A stretch of 64,000 bases of DNA from Tetrastigma voinierianum (GCA_016808115.1 JAEQBH010004564.1:248001-312000), one strand, 5' to 3'. Positions 1 through 11,999 are shown, numbered from the stretch's first letter. Notes: generated by a model from the letters alone, not told the origin. Made by a program: numbers and translations.

Positions 1-795
1 ACTTCTCACTAGGTGGGTTAAGGTGAAGCTCTACTTACTAATTTGACCAACATGTCATCTAGTATATACCTCCATAGATGCCCGATTTGTTTTTGGAACA
101 TCTTGTTCACCAACCTTCGTAGGTGGGCCCCCTCATGCTCTTCAAATCTTCCCAAGGGCATCACTCATACAAGAGGTTCCCTGCCTGACAAATGAGGTCT
201 TCTCTTGGTCGCTGGGATCCATACTGATCTGATTGTAGCCAGAGAAGGCGTCCATGAAGCTGAGGAGTTCATGACCGACCGTGGCGTCCACTATGAGGTC
301 AACTGCAGGGAAGCCATCTTCAGCAGCGTGCCCTCATGGATATTCCGTGAAATCGATGCAAAGTCGCCACTTGCCGTTTGCTTTTTTAACGAGAACAACA
401 TTGGCCAACCACTCAGGGTGTTCCACCTCTCTGACACAGCTCGGCTGATGAGCTTGCCACCACCATATTAATAGCCTTCGTCTTGGGCAAAACTTCTTCT
501 TTGCTGACCGATTTAGCCGAGGGACCACGCATCAAGTGATCACCGCCTGCGATTTCCCGCCCATGTCTTCCGTTTCAGCGAATACCTCCATGTTCTGCTT
601 CAGAAAACGGATGAGAGGGCTTTTGATGTCTTTAATTAGCTTAGATCCTAGGTAGACGAGGTGTTCTGGCTGGTCGCTAAGCTGTACAAGCTCTAATTCT
701 TCTGAGGGCGCAGGTCGGGTGCTTACCTCGTCTCGCATGTCGAGCTCAGTCTGAGCTATAGACGCGCGTTTGTCGACCGTGGTTTTGCTTGGCAT
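1..795 (-). pseudogene. Ty3/gypsy reverse transcriptase fragment
   Basis: Three minus-strand blocks in different frames together read as the N-terminal half of a gypsy reverse transcriptase. The block 795-532 has the pre-RT region (HLVYLGSKL, LIRFLKQNMEVFAETEDM). The block 528-334 has EHPEWLANVVLVKKANGKWRL. The block 117-41 has VNKMFQKQIG and the catalytic YILDD. The usual product is an RNA-dependent DNA polymerase that copies element RNA in virus-like particles. Stops and frame changes between blocks (a stop after CIDFTEYP, broken sequence from 333 to 118) make it non-functional as read. The catalytic pair DD is retained. Confidence 0.8.
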
Positions 796-2915
796 TGAAG
801 CCGAGTAACATTCCCTAGTTACGCGCTAGTTTCAGACTACACTCCTACTCCATTGTACTGAAATTCGATAATCATGTGATGTGAGGGACGGCCCTTACGA
901 TATCGAGAAAGAGGGGCCTACCTAGTAACATGTTGTAGGTCGATGGGCCTTTACTATGAGAAATCTCAATCGTTGTTGTAGTCCCGTAAGAATGCCTTCC
1001 AAAGTGAGTATACCAGTCGGGATATCACCCTTAGTGGGTAGCGATTTTTCAAAGAGAGAATTTCACGTAGTAAAGGTGTTGATCGTCTGAAGGCTTCTCT
1101 CCCTTCCAATGCCCATTTTGTTGAAAGTTGACGTGAAGATGATGTCGGCTGAGCTTCCGTTGTCGACAAGGACCCTGTGGATCGTTTTATCATACAATGA
1201 CTTCACATCATGGCGGATCATCGCCTAGATGTCATGCCTTCCATGTCGTAAGGTCCGGTGCTGTTACGGTAGTATCCAAAATGAGAAGCTCGATACAGTT
1301 TGTACTTCTAAGGTTTCCCCCGATCTAATGTCACAGCGTACCTTCCACAGTTGACTCTCCACCTCCGCAAACCCCAGAGATCACGATTTCTTCTCCCGAA
1401 AGGTGGTCGGTGCCGAGCCGGTCACCGACGAGGCGGTGGCGGCTGACTGCTCCCGCCCCTTCGAGGCCACGTAATGACGAAGACAGTCCGGCCGGATCGT
1501 GCATTCAATCTCTTTCCCTCAATTGGATAACATTCGTTTGTCCATGATCCTCGTGGGAACTCATGCATTTGGTATTATCTCTTTGCGGGGTCTAACTTAT
1601 CCGAGATGGCCACCTCATGAATTTTCATGTCGCACTTCGCCAGACTCGTGGACACTCAAGGCCGTCGTGGGGGCGGGTGGGCCATCGAGGTGAATACCGT
1701 TGCTCAGAGCCTCAGCCGAGGTGGTCCTGGCGCCTTGACGCTACTCATCTTTTCGGGACCGCCTCTCGCTTTTCTTTGTTCCTCTTGGGATCCGTCCCTA
1801 TCCGCTCCTGGCTTCGTCTCGCTTTTGCCGCCCTCGGCTTCTTTCCTTTGGAGTAAGAGCCATTTGCTCGATAAGAGGGCTCTTCACCGTTGATACTTCT
1901 TTGTTTTGGCGAGGACCTCGCCATGTCGCCTCGGCCTCGAGGGTTCTTTGAGATAGAGAACATTAGGTCTTTCTGACCGACTCAACCTCAGACGAAAGTC
2001 GTAATGGCAAAATTTTCGTCTGGGAATATCCACCTTTAACGACTCCTTCGCATCAATCTCCGGACATATAACCTCGTGCCCCCGTTAGCTTCGCTATGGT
2101 CTAAGGTGATAACTTGGCTTCTCGTACATCCTTGTCTGACAAAGTGGGAGACGGTCAACACGATGGAAAGCTCAGGAATGACGATGGAATGGGCCGGGCC
2201 CTTTTAGTGATAAATAAGGCTCTACACCGCATGAGGAATCTCAGCATCCATGTAGCTCCACCTAGTTCTTGTATGTATTGAGGTGATCAATGGGTTCTTT
2301 AGTTCCGTCAAACGTTTCAATTTGCGGCATTCTGAATTTTGTCGGAAGAGGGAAGTGTAGCACCAACAAGGAACTGGGATTCGGGCCGAGCTGTACCAGT
2401 GGCATCCATGTGAGACCGGAGCCCCGCCCCTTACCGCTTCCTTCACGCGGGCCGAGCCTGGCTTCGGGATGTCTCCGAACCTCCGCCTCCGACCGCTCCC
2501 TATTTCCCCGCCTCGGATGGGCCCATCGGCTTCTATCGCCCTTGCCATGCCTTTCCTCATTGCATTCTCTCCCGAGGGTTTGTATGACTATGCTCCTAGT
2601 TTGTTAGCCTCCCTTCCATCCGTCTCTCGAGGAGGGCCGAGGTGTTGCTATTCTTCTGGGTGATGGGTTTCGTCTCTCGAGCCACGGCCGCGCCCCAGCC
2701 GTGATTTGCTCGCAGGTTGCTCCAACTCGCAAAGAGACGCATCGGGTGAGACTGAGCGTTCCATCTCGGCTTGAAGATACAGGCAGAGCGCGCATATCAC
2801 GAGTCGGCTATCGCGTTCATTTTCCTCGGCCGGGCATCTCGGGGATCTCGGGTATGGCTCCCGCTTATGTTCCGGAAGTCGATACCATCGGCCACCGAGT
2901 CTAACTTGGCGCCAG

Positions 2916-3412
2916 AACTCGCCGTTTCAAATGCATTCCGCACTGCAAGCTAATGATGCGCAATCAAAACCGATGGAGCTTGCTGAATGGTTGCAAAGTT
3001 CATTGCCTCTCGATGTCAGAAATATTCCTCGCAAAAATAAGAAAACAAAAAGTGATCACTGGGCAATCTTCCAAGGCCTCTCTAATGCCATAAGTCGCTC
3101 TTTTCTGGTGAAGAAAATATCAACTACTTAGGGAATGAAGTTTTGTGCGTACTTTTCACCGATGGGGTGGCCTCGTATTTATAATTTGTGATCAGCGATA
3201 ACTTTCCTACATGACGTATAAGAAACAATATCTTTCCTTGTCAGAGAATATAACATATTTCTTCCATTCGGGCGAGAGATTTTTCTTTCCTTATCGTTAA
3301 CCGACACAAGGGATACCTGAGGAGCAATGATTAAGAACATCCTACTTCCTTAATCAAGAGAGATTTGAAAGATTTTCCTTTAATCTCAATTCTTTTCAGA
3401 GTACTGACACAT
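2916..3412 (-). repeat. Putative 5' LTR of the left-edge gypsy element
   Basis: On the minus strand this block starts TGTCAGTAC at 3412, has a TATA-like box near 3180, and ends just before the TGGCGCC primer-site candidate. Typical Tat-lineage LTRs have this order. The paired 3' LTR is outside the window, so both ends are estimates. Confidence 0.5.
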
Positions 3413-5780
3413 ACTGTCATTTTGAAGGGGTGAATTGGGTCCTCATTCTAGGCCTGTGGTTGGAGGATATCATCAAGGGCCGACTATCGTACCTGGCCCG
3501 TCTCTTAATCCCCTCTCTCTGTTCTCTCGACATTTGGGCTCGTGTTCTGGGCCTGCGCGCCTATTATTTTAAACCCGATCATATGTAAAAATAAAATAAA
3601 ATCTAATTGATATTATCATTCTCTATGCTTTCAAAATAATTTTGATATGTAACTTAAATATATTCTTAATTTTGAATAATTTTTAATTACCAATTTTTAT
3701 GTAAAAATATTCACCGATATATCTTCGATATATCCGTAAAATCCAAATACCAATATATCCGTTGAAACCTATATTTTCATCCTCGCACACAGTGTAGAAT
3801 TTTTTCTTGTAATATATTTGGATGTGTTTTTAAACCCCATGAAGTACGGAGATGACTAGAGAAAATTAAAGTGGTTGGGCATTGATTCTCTTTATAAGAG
3901 ATGCTTGTGTCTATTCCTAGGGGAAAAGTTGTCATTGTGGGCTACTAACTGCATGTATTGTGGTAAATGATTCAGAGGAAGCAGTACATCTTATTTGATG
4001 ATGAATGGGAAATCTTTGGCCGATAAACAATGCAGTTGTGTAAATTACAGGAGTGGATAATATCCTATCACCAATAGTGTTCCTGACAAGGTCCTTTGTG
4101 CCTACATGGTCTATGTTCATTGAAGAGCCAACCCTTGGATGAATTTTGTCATCATTAATCTCAAGCAGGTTCATTCTTACTCTTGGATGGTTTATTTTGT
4201 GTGTTCTTCTCAGTTTTGAGCTTGAATCAATTAGTTAGGCCCTGCAGGTCACGCATAATAGAATAGAAAATGAAGGTAAGGATGTCAATAGAAGGTACAG
4301 TCATAATCCTTGAGGTATCGTTAGTTGCTTAGGCTGATCTGGCACTACATATGTTCATGATGGTAAGATAATACAGCCAGTTGCTTTAGAGTCCCATAAA
4401 TCTGGAAACTTTTAAGGCCTTGATGAGCCACTTTTAATCCTTGATCTTAATTTGTTTGGCTCTAGTATCAAATGATTCCTGATAAAAATATAATTGCTTC
4501 ACGCTTGAAGTCCTGCTCAAGTTTATAAGGGTTTCAGGTTCAAGTCTTATTGTTGACCAAAAAAAAAAAAAAAAGGAACATTTCACCTATCAAAAAAATA
4601 AAAAATTAAAAATTAATTGCTTCACCGTATAGTTGGCCTCTTAAACTAATTATGGTGGAAGAAAATCTGATTATCATTCACATTAAGCTCAGCACTGCAC
4701 CAACTGTGTACCTCAGGGTCAGCTCGAAACTTATTTTTTTACCATTCCAATATGAGAAAGTAGTTAGCAAACCTGAACAAAAAATTAAATATATACCATC
4801 AAATATGTCCTGCAGTATCCTTTTTAATAAGACTTAGCGTACTTTTTATGGAGGGACCGACCTTTATGCCCTTTATCGCTTAGGATGAAAAAGGGTGAAA
4901 AAGTTATAGTAACGGTCAAAAACCCTTTATGCTTCTCGTATGGGTGGGAGCCGAGTGGGCATAGGTAGTTCGTATGATTATTAGCCTTTGAAAAACTGAG
5001 ACAAGTGAAACATAAATGGCAGTAAAGAAAGAGAAAACATAGAATGACAGAAAAAGAACTTGCTTTTGCAGTGAAATGGTTATAATATTTCTTGTACCTG
5101 TGTTATCCTACTGTGGACAACACAAAAGCTGAAGTTATCACTTAGGATGCCCAGGAGACGTGCTCTAGATTGAGGTGATTCATCAATTCAACTTTAGTGA
5201 AAATGTTTGATGGGAGTTGGGTAGCTTCCATTAAGCAATATACATTTCAACAGTAAAAAATAGTAAGAATAAGTAAAAATGTGTGAATGAATTGATCTAT
5301 GAAGTAGAAGTATCTGTAAAAAAATGTTGTCGCCATGTGATAAGATAGGTCTCATGATGAAGTGGATGGTTCGGACATGTATACATGTTGGAAAAGGAGG
5401 TTCGCTTGTTCAAGTTTGATTTCTACAAAGAGATTATAGGTTTACCTCATCTATGAAACTGAACACTTAAAGCCTTAAAGCCTACAGCAGAAAATCAGTT
5501 TATTTGAAACTTGAAGGAAAGGCATGTAAGTTGAAATACAAGATTAAACTACTCTTTGCTTATCAAGTTCTGCACTTTACTCTCCTTCCCCGCTTACACA
5601 CTATTAGATAACAACTGATGGTGAAAATTTGCAGTAGAAGCACACTGATCATAGCTTCCCCTTTTTCTCCAAGATCAAACAGTAGATGCTTTGAATGAAC
5701 CTCCGCTGCTAGTCTACTTTGCAGCATCATATTAGACATCCTAAACTACCCATACTGGCTTGTATACTCATTCTACAACC

Positions 5781-5788
<8 letters not shown>
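3413..5788. other. AT-rich intergenic stretch, no supported gene
   Basis: AT-rich sequence with scattered stops in all frames. It holds a SINE-like fragment near 4490-4578 and otherwise only unconvincing short ORFs (for example 3932-4174 on the minus strand, 4652-4837 on the plus strand). Nothing else is recognised. The right end merges into the presumed 3' UTR of the membrane-protein gene. Confidence 0.5.
4490..4578 (+). repeat. SINE-like fragment with A-rich tail
   Basis: A pol III B-box-like GGTTCAAGTCT is preceded by CTCAAGTTTATAAGGG and followed by a run of 16 adenines at about 4560-4575. This fits the 5' tRNA-like half of a tRNA-derived SINE with an A tail. No clear A box or target duplication could be confirmed. 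Confidence 0.4.

Positions 5789-5811
<23 letters not shown>
5789..5811. repeat. (TA)n microsatellite
   Basis: About ten TA dinucleotides in a row, in the presumed 3' UTR of the minus-strand membrane-protein gene, just past its stop codon. Confidence 0.9.
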
Positions 5812-5823
5812 TTATATCCTTTG

Positions 5824-6195
5824 TCACTTACTTCTTTGCTTCTGCTGCTGCTGCTGCTGCTGGTGTTGCTGGTGGTGGTGGTGTTGCTGCTGCTGCTGGT
5901 GTTGCTGGTGGTGGTGGTGTTGCTGGTGGTGGTGTGGTGCTGCTGCTGCTGCTGCTGCCGGAATACCACCATCAATGCAGCTCCTACATTCCCTTTCTAC
6001 CCATCCTTCAATGTCATTCTCCCCATTTCCACCAAAATGCCGTCCACCACACAGCCTGGCTATGATCCCTGCAATAACCCCAACGATCGTAATCACTGCT
6101 AACACCACCACCAGAGTCTCAATTGATCTGTGTGTATAGTGACTAGGCTCCAGTATTGCAGGCGGCGCCTGTATTTCTGGTGGCATTCTTTCCAT
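5824..6195 (-). CDS. Small plant single-pass membrane protein with His/Gln-rich C-terminal tail
   Basis: A complete one-exon ORF of 123 residues starts MERMPPEI at 6195 and stops with TGA at 5824-5826. After a proline-rich start and EPSHYTHRSIET comes one hydrophobic segment (about residues 26-46: LVVVLAVITIVGVIAGIIA). It is followed by RLCGGRHFGG, a WVERECRSCIDGG motif, an alanine run, and a tail of about 37 residues made almost only of His and Gln. The segment from LEPSHYTHRS to SCIDGG resembles a conserved, uncharacterised plant transmembrane family; I know of no established function. In the relatives I recall, the C-terminus is short and rich in Ala, Pro, Glu and Lys, so the His/Gln tail looks like a triplet-repeat replacement. 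The frame is intact. The Met at 6195 is chosen because the conserved region follows directly. Longer poly-Leu and poly-Ala ORFs on the other strand are shadows of the repeat. Confidence 0.8.
   Translation of the reverse strand: MERMPPEIQAPPAILEPSHYTHRSIETLVVVLAVITIVGVIAGIIARLCGGRHFGGNGENDIEGWVERECRSCIDGGIPAAAAAAAPHHHQQHHHHQQHQQQQQHHHHQQHQQQQQQQKQRSK
5837..5956. repeat. GCT/GGT (CAG/CAC) triplet-repeat array inside a coding region
   Basis: About 120 bases of near-pure trinucleotide repeat, arranged as roughly two copies of a 36-base higher-order unit (alternating GCT runs and GGT runs). On the minus strand it codes for runs of Gln and His in the membrane protein. It ends in a GCT run that codes for part of the alanine stretch. 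Confidence 0.9.
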
Positions 6196-9100
6196 GATAA
6201 TGAACGTAAACTAATGATTGTCTGGTGTTGTCTCTGTTTTAAAACTAGTATACTGCTGAAACAATAACCAGAGAGCTGATTCAAGCAAAACAGAATGACT
6301 AGATTGAAAAGAAAAATGCGCAGCCTATGCTGGAGCAAAGCTAATGAGATTATTGAATCAGGACGTGAAGAGATGTGGGAAAAAAAAAGAATATGTAGTC
6401 AGTAGAGGCTGAGAAGATGAGATTGGCGTGGAGAAGATAGAGGGTGGATTGAAAGAAATGAGCTGAACAGAGAAGTACGGAGTGCAGACAATGGGAGGAT
6501 AGAAGTGGTTCTTTAGAATGTGAGTGGCTTAGCTTTGAACAAAAAGTCCTGACATTATGATGTTAAACAATGAGAAGATTTTAGCCTAAAGAGTAAGTTT
6601 CGGACTGGAAAAGACAGCAACAATGATGTGTGGGAGTTAAAGAAAATGTTGGGGGAGAGAAAGAGGGAGGAGGGAGAGAGCAGTAGCATTGTTGTAAAGG
6701 TGAAGAACAGTGGAATAGGATTCCAAATTTGAAAACATTGCCTCTATTGCTTTTGGTACTTTGGATCTACTCTATGTGATTATTTCTCCTCCTCCTCCTT
6801 TTCTTTACTTTATACTTTGATTATTTTCTATTTAAGCTCTGATGGTATCTTTTGATGAGATGCAAAAACATAGATTAATGCCCCCAGAGAAACCATTGCA
6901 GTTCTCTCTATTTTTTTTTTTTTTTTTTGTAGAAAAGTTAAAACAATTACTGCTAACAGTCCATGGAGTGCATTAAATTTCTGTGTAACCCAAAGTGAAA
7001 GCCTTTTGATTTCTCTTCCCAACTTGTCCTTACTGACATCACATGTTTTTGTTTCAATATGGGACCCTCATCCCCAAAAACCAAGTGATTTTTTTTTCCA
7101 TTTCTTTTTGAAACTTTCCCAGTTTGTCCTCTGTGAATTTCCATTTTCCATTATCTTTACTTCAGACTCTATTTGATATATGGTAGCTTTCTCATCCCTG
7201 TAACCCAGTTGGCCTCTTTGTCATGTAGTGTGAAATTTCAATGGGGCATGGAATCACCTGAACGAGGAGAAGAAGAGTCAATTGACTGTGAGAGGGGAGC
7301 TTCTATGGTGACCCTCCTTTCACAACTCCTGACCAGTCTGCTTCCACACCTTATGTGCAGTACAGAGGTGACATTAGTAGCTCTTTGTAGTTTCATGTTT
7401 TGAAATATCTATTCAATTTTTTCTCCACAGTTAAAAGTTTCTGAAAAAGAAGAAGTAAACAACTTACGGGAAAAAAAAAATGAAAAATACAGTTAATAAA
7501 TAAATTATTTTTTCCATAGTTTTTAAAACTTATTTCATTTATAGTGAAATTAACTATGAAAAGCCATGACTAGCTCAAATAGTAAAACAATTGTTTCAAA
7601 CAGGTACAAGATAGGAAAGGGGGTCCCAGATTCCAAATCCCAAAATAAAAAATTTATTATCTTGAAACTAAGATACATTCAAAAAAATAAAAATAAAAAC
7701 TATGAGAAAAACATGGTTTCTATTTTTTAAAATTATTTTCGATAATAATTTTTGAAAACACAGATAACACTATAACAGGTTTTTCAGAATCACATATTTT
7801 CTTAATTTCAGCTGCTTTTATATTCTCTTATCTTTTATAAAAACTAAATAAAAACGTTTTTTCCTATTTTTCTATTTTTGCTTTTAACAAAAAATAGTTG
7901 TCAAAAATAAGAATAAAACATACATCTAGTTTTTATTTTCTATTTTTCTTATTACTTTTTGAGAACAAAAAATAATTTACCCGTTGCTCTTTGTGTTTTA
8001 TTTTATGAACTTCAAATCTCTAATCCATGGATCTTCTAGTTTAAAAAAACCAAAAAACAAAAAACAAAATTATGAGTATAATATTAAATAATATTGTATA
8101 AATTATTTGGAATTATCTTCGTATTATATATCAAAATGCTGTAAAATGTTTTATCCTTCAATATCATTACGACATTACCTTACATTATGGGTAGGATAGG
8201 ACCATACCAAAAAAAAAAAAAAAAAAAATGCAATAATACAAGGTGTACAGTGTCCTGTCACGCGCATAACAAGTTCTCGGTCAGATGCATAATTTTTTAA
8301 CAGTCTTCGGCTTCAAAATCAATGGGGGTATTAGCGGAATAGGGAAGGGTAGGTTTCATTCCTGTTTTTTAAAATTCTTTTATATTCTCAAAGCTAAAAG
8401 CTAAAAGAGAATAAGGAAAATAAAACACATTTGGTTGTTTTTTTTTTTTCGAAAAAACACAAAAAAATTTAAAAAATACTAAATTCAGATATTCAAAAAC
8501 AGTTTTCAAAACGTTTTCGCTCGGTCCAATCCATGGAAAGCAAAGCCTGTTGCTTTCCGCTTTCCAGTTCGCTGTTATTGGGCTCGATTACTGGACTCAT
8601 ATTTGGGTTAGTGACAATTGCGTCGATTTAGGGCCTGTGCATTTGGGGCTTCTGCTGTTGCCAAAGCATGGGCTTTTATAGATTGTACTAGTATCGCGCT
8701 CAATGACCCGACCTCGATACATCCAAGCCCAATTTCTATGATTCTTCTCTTTTGGGCCCATCTTTCAATGGGTCCATTTCGGGCTTTTACTTGCAAGAAT
8801 CTATTTCATGAACTGCAACCACAAGCCCAAGTTGAATTTGGAAGGCCTCCCGGGGATCATAGCAAAGAGAGCCTATACTAGCTAGTATTGGAAAGGCCCG
8901 CCCTCTTCACTTGGGCCTATCAGGACCGATACAACTGTTTAACAACACACACAAAACCATTTTTAAATTTAATTACATATTTAATTGAAATACATTCTTT
9001 GGAAGATTTGTTCCCAAAATTATTTTAAAAAAAAAAGAAAGGAAATTGGGATGTTTTAGAACGTTATTTTTCAATGTTTGATAAAAATAACTGAAAACAT

Positions 9101-9540
9101 AAAAAATATTTGTAACACAAAGATATAATAGTTCCATAAGGAATAATTATTTTTCTTATTTTATATATAAGATCAGTTTTTAATAATTAAATGTTTATTA
9201 ATACAGTTTTTTTCCTACAGAAGTCTCAATTTTCTCATCCAAGTGCCTAAATGTGGCGTTTGTATTTTTGTTTTACTTTTTACTAAAAGCAATTTGGTTT
9301 TACACTTCATATTGTTTGGTTTTTTATTTTTTCATGACTTATTGCTTTGGTTTTTTTTATGATAAAAACCGTATTTTCAAACTCCTTTTTATTTTTATTT
9401 TCTTTTATATCATATTTTCAAACTCTTAAAACAAGATATGGGAAACATACAGTTGAAACTCTTATTATTTGTTTTCTGAAATACTTATGGATTATGAAAT
9501 AATGGGATACTTAACAATAAAACACATGCAACTTACATTG
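6196..9540. other. Intergenic region, no supported gene
   Basis: It includes the upstream region of the minus-strand membrane-protein gene and the far upstream of RPS2. The sequence is AT-rich from about 7400 to 8500 and 8940 to 9540, with homopolymers (T run near 6911-6928, A run near 8210-8228). A SINE-like fragment lies at about 7560-7660. The stretch 8520-8930 is less AT-rich, with several GGGCC/GGCCC words, but has no convincing ORF. Short ORFs here lack any recognised domain. Confidence 0.55.
7560..7660 (+). repeat. SINE-like fragment
   Basis: A tRNA A-box-like TAGCTCAAATAGT near 7570 and a B-box-like AGATTCCAAATCC near 7630 are spaced as in tRNA-derived SINEs and followed by A-rich sequence. 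Degraded; no target duplication identified. Confidence 0.35.
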
Positions 9541-9804
9541 GGGCCGGGCTGGTTGGCCCAGTCTTTCAATTCAATCCAAGGTTACTTCTATTCCCGCACC
9601 AAACATTCCATTCTAGCCCGTAACCATAGTCACCTCGCAACCAAACACTCCTCAAAACCTCTCTCACAAACCCTAGCCTCCTACCAACTATATATAGTAC
9701 ATCATCCACAAATACATGAGAACCCAGGAGGTTTCTGTCTACCTTCGGCTTCACACACACCACTTTGCGCCTTCTGTACTCAATTTCTCTGATTCTACAA
9801 TCCC
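9541..9804 (+). promoter_or_regulatory. RPS2 promoter and 5' UTR: site II-like, telo box, TATA
   Basis: Upstream of the RPS2 start codon lie a site II-like GGCCCA (about 9556-9561), a telo box AAACCCTAG (9668-9676) and a TATA run TATATATAG (9689-9697). Site II plus telo box is the known promoter pair of plant cytosolic ribosomal-protein genes and drives growth-linked expression. The leader between the TATA box and the ATG at 9805 is about 80-100 bases, pyrimidine-rich in part. The elements are seen directly; their use here is inferred. Confidence 0.7.
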
Positions 9805-11999
9805 ATGGCCGAGAGAGGTGGTGAACGTAGGTGGTTTTTGACGTGGCTTGGCCGCGGTGGCCGCGGAGACCGTGGAGAGGGAAGGCGCCGCCCGCCATGC
9901 CGAGAGGAGGAGGAGAAGTGGGTTCCCGTTACCAAATCCTCGGCCGCCTGGGTGAAGGGATGGAAGATCAAAAGCATGGAGCAGACCACTTCACTCTTTC
10001 CAATCAAGGAGCACCAAATCGTCGACACTTTATCGGTCCCAGCCTCAAGGACGAGGTCATGAAGATCATGCCGGTCCAAAAGCAAACTCGGGCTGGTCAG
10101 AGGACCCGGTTCAAGGCGTTTGTTGTCGTAGGCGATTGCAACGGCCACGTGGGTCTCGGAGTCAAGTGCAGCAAAGAGGTGGCCACTGCGATTCGGGGAA
10201 AGGATCATTCGGGCTGTTGTCAGTGATTCCTGTGAGGAGAGGTTACTGGGGGAACAAGATCGGGAAGCCTCATACTGTTCCGTGTAAGGTTACCGGGAAG
10301 TGTGGTTCAGTTACGGTGCGGATGGTGCCGGCTCCTCGTGGTGCTGGTATAGTGGCCGCTAGGGTTCCGAAGAAGGTTTTGCAGTTTGCCGGAATAGATG
10401 ATGTGTTCACTTCTTCCAGGGGTTCAACTAAAACCCTCGGAAATTTCGTCAAGGTTTGATCCATTTCTTGCTCTGTTTTATAGCTTTGAATTTGATTCGA
10501 AAGTGTTCAGTGGTTCCATTTTCATTCGTTAATCTTCAGATTTGAATGCATTTCATAGAATTAAGCTCATCTGAATCTCGTCAAGGTTTGATTTCTCTCT
10601 CTATATGGATTCTATGCTTAACTTCACTCTAAAAGCAGTTTCTGTGATTCTGAATCCATTTGTATGATTGATATCAGGTTTTAAGTATAGATATAAGGAT
10701 CTTGAAGATTGATTTTGTTCTTTTGGATTGTTAGTCTGGTTGGTGTCATATCTGTAGATGATTTTGAATTTTAGATAACTTAATGGCCATATATTTTGTT
10801 GGTTCTATGGTTTTGTTAAAATGATTGGAATAGGAATATTTCATTAATTATTTTGTGCTTTGCCATTTTTTATATAAAATTTGTTTTAGAAATGTCCTGA
10901 GTTTGTGTAATAATTTCTTTGATGTGGATTTTGGTGCTTTGTTGAAGCAAATTCAGACTTTATTTTAAATTCAACCATTCTCAATAATTACCCACACTCC
11001 CTTTCCCCTTTTATAGTCGATTTGTGGTTCTAGATAGTTATTATCTTAATCTTTGTTATTTGTTACTGAATCTGTAGTTTAAAATTTAATTGGGATGAGA
11101 TGTATAATAGCAGTCTCTCAGCAGTTGTTTTTGCTTAGCATAAAACTTCAGAATATTTGTATTTAGATGCATAACATTCTTTGTAATTTTAATTTGTATG
11201 TATGCCAATCTGTTGTGCATTCTTCAAAGTTTGTGATTATGTGGGACTATACTCAATATCCTTTTGTAATTGTCCGTTTTAATAGTTTTCCAATTTCGTT
11301 ATTTAATTGTTGGATTATGGATGCTTGGATACTGCCACTTGGTGAGAAATTCTTCCTTATGTATGCATGAGTTCATGTTCTGAATGTATTTATAGTTGAA
11401 TTTATACAATTCTGTCTTGAAAATTTAACCTTTGATTTTGAAGTGGAGGTTGTCGATCAAAGCATGCTAAAGTTGATGGGATTCTTAGACTGATTGAGCT
11501 ATTGTTTGCCTTGGCTATTTGGAATTCTTTTGATTTTGTCTATTTTGCTTGGCTATTTGGAATACTTGATTTTGAAATGCAATTTAATTCACAACCTGCC
11601 GAAAGGAATTTTCTGTCATTTTTCAATCAGTTTGGCCTGGTTGGTTTGAAGCTTTGTATTTCTAATTATCCATCCGAGTTGACCTGTTCAAAAAAAAAAA
11701 AAAAAAAAAAGAAAGTCATGGATATTTTGCTTAACTATACTTTTGTATGAGAGTGAAGTTCAGCTGGCTGATCGACTTTATGGATTCATATGTTTCTCTT
11801 GCAGGCTACCTTTGATTGTCTGCTGAAGACTTATGGGTACCTCACACCTGACTTCTGGAGGGAGACTCGGTACACAAAATCTCCATTCCAAGAGTACACA
11901 GGATCTTGGCAAGCCGACAGCTGCAGTTTTTCCTGGGATGAGGCTGAAAGGGTTGAGGCTTGGAACTATTGGCGATATCTATCTGTTAAGAGGATTTAA
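9805..11999 (+). CDS. RPS2: 40S ribosomal protein S2 (uS5), two exons, reading frame disrupted
   Basis: uS5 is a small-subunit ribosomal protein near the mRNA entry site. Exon 1 (9805-10453) starts MAERGGER and has an Arg/Gly-rich N-terminus, then EEEEKWVPVTK, PIKEHQIVDTL, the S5 N-domain (RFKAFVVVGDCNGHVGLG, CSKEVATAIRG) and the S5 C-domain (SVIPVRRGYWGNKIGKPH, VRMVPAPRGAGIVAARVPK, FTSSRGSTKTLGNFVK). Exon 2 (from 11805) reads ATFDCLLKTYGYLTPDFWRE, SPFQEYT and EAERVEA. The intron 10454-11804 is GT-AG, phase 0. The protein is spread over three frames: breaks occur in the Arg-rich stretch, after VPVTK, near 9990-10035, at 10200-10215 and in exon 2 after QEYT. Most look like losses of one or two bases. 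The usual stop after RVEA seems lost, so the frame runs to TAA at 11997. The retained intron and promoter argue against a processed pseudogene. Either the assembly carries indels or a once-normal gene is decaying. Confidence 0.85.
10454..11804 (+). other. RPS2 intron 1
   Basis: GT donor after NFVK and TTGCAG acceptor before ATFDC; T-rich as is usual for plant introns. It carries an A run at about 11691-11710. The donor-side words GTCAAGGTTTGA recur near 10578-10590, a short duplication. Confidence 0.8.

Larger units (their letters stand above)
1..3412 (-). mobile_element. Ty3/gypsy LTR retrotransposon (Tat-type), 5' portion, cut by window edge
   Basis: Read on the minus strand, an LTR-like block (about 2916-3412) is followed by a primer-binding-like TGGCGCC (about 2908-2914). 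A degraded gag/protease region (2900 to about 800) comes next, then reverse transcriptase (795 to 1). The LTR block has a TATA-like TATAAATACGAGG on the minus strand near 3170-3185 and a TGTCAGTAC start at 3412. RT motifs are clear, including PEWLANVVLVKKANGKWR near 340-410 and a YILDD active site at 41-72. The order LTR, gag, PR, RT fixes the orientation. RNase H, integrase and the 3' LTR lie outside the window. Frames are broken throughout, so it is not autonomous as written. The Tat assignment rests on the VKKANGKWR and DDMLVK style motifs and the TGGCGCC site, and is an inference. Confidence 0.8.

Noticed and set aside
1499..2904. Several 60-112 residue ORFs on both strands
   Set aside because: They overlap each other in GC-rich, decayed gypsy gag sequence and carry no recognised motif.
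5719..6102. Plus-strand ORFs rich in Leu, Val, Ala and Gly (5719-6102 and 5760-6065)
   Set aside because: They are frame shadows of the triplet repeat; the minus-strand frame has the conserved membrane protein.
8522..8930. GC-richer block with ORFs on both strands
   Set aside because: No start, splice or domain evidence supports a gene; left as intergenic.
9668..9676. AAACCCTAG as a telomere-repeat remnant
   Set aside because: Single copy in a promoter position; better explained as a telo box.
9795..10208. 137-residue minus-strand ORF opposite RPS2 exon 1
   Set aside because: It is antisense to a clearly recognised ribosomal protein and shows no domain of its own.
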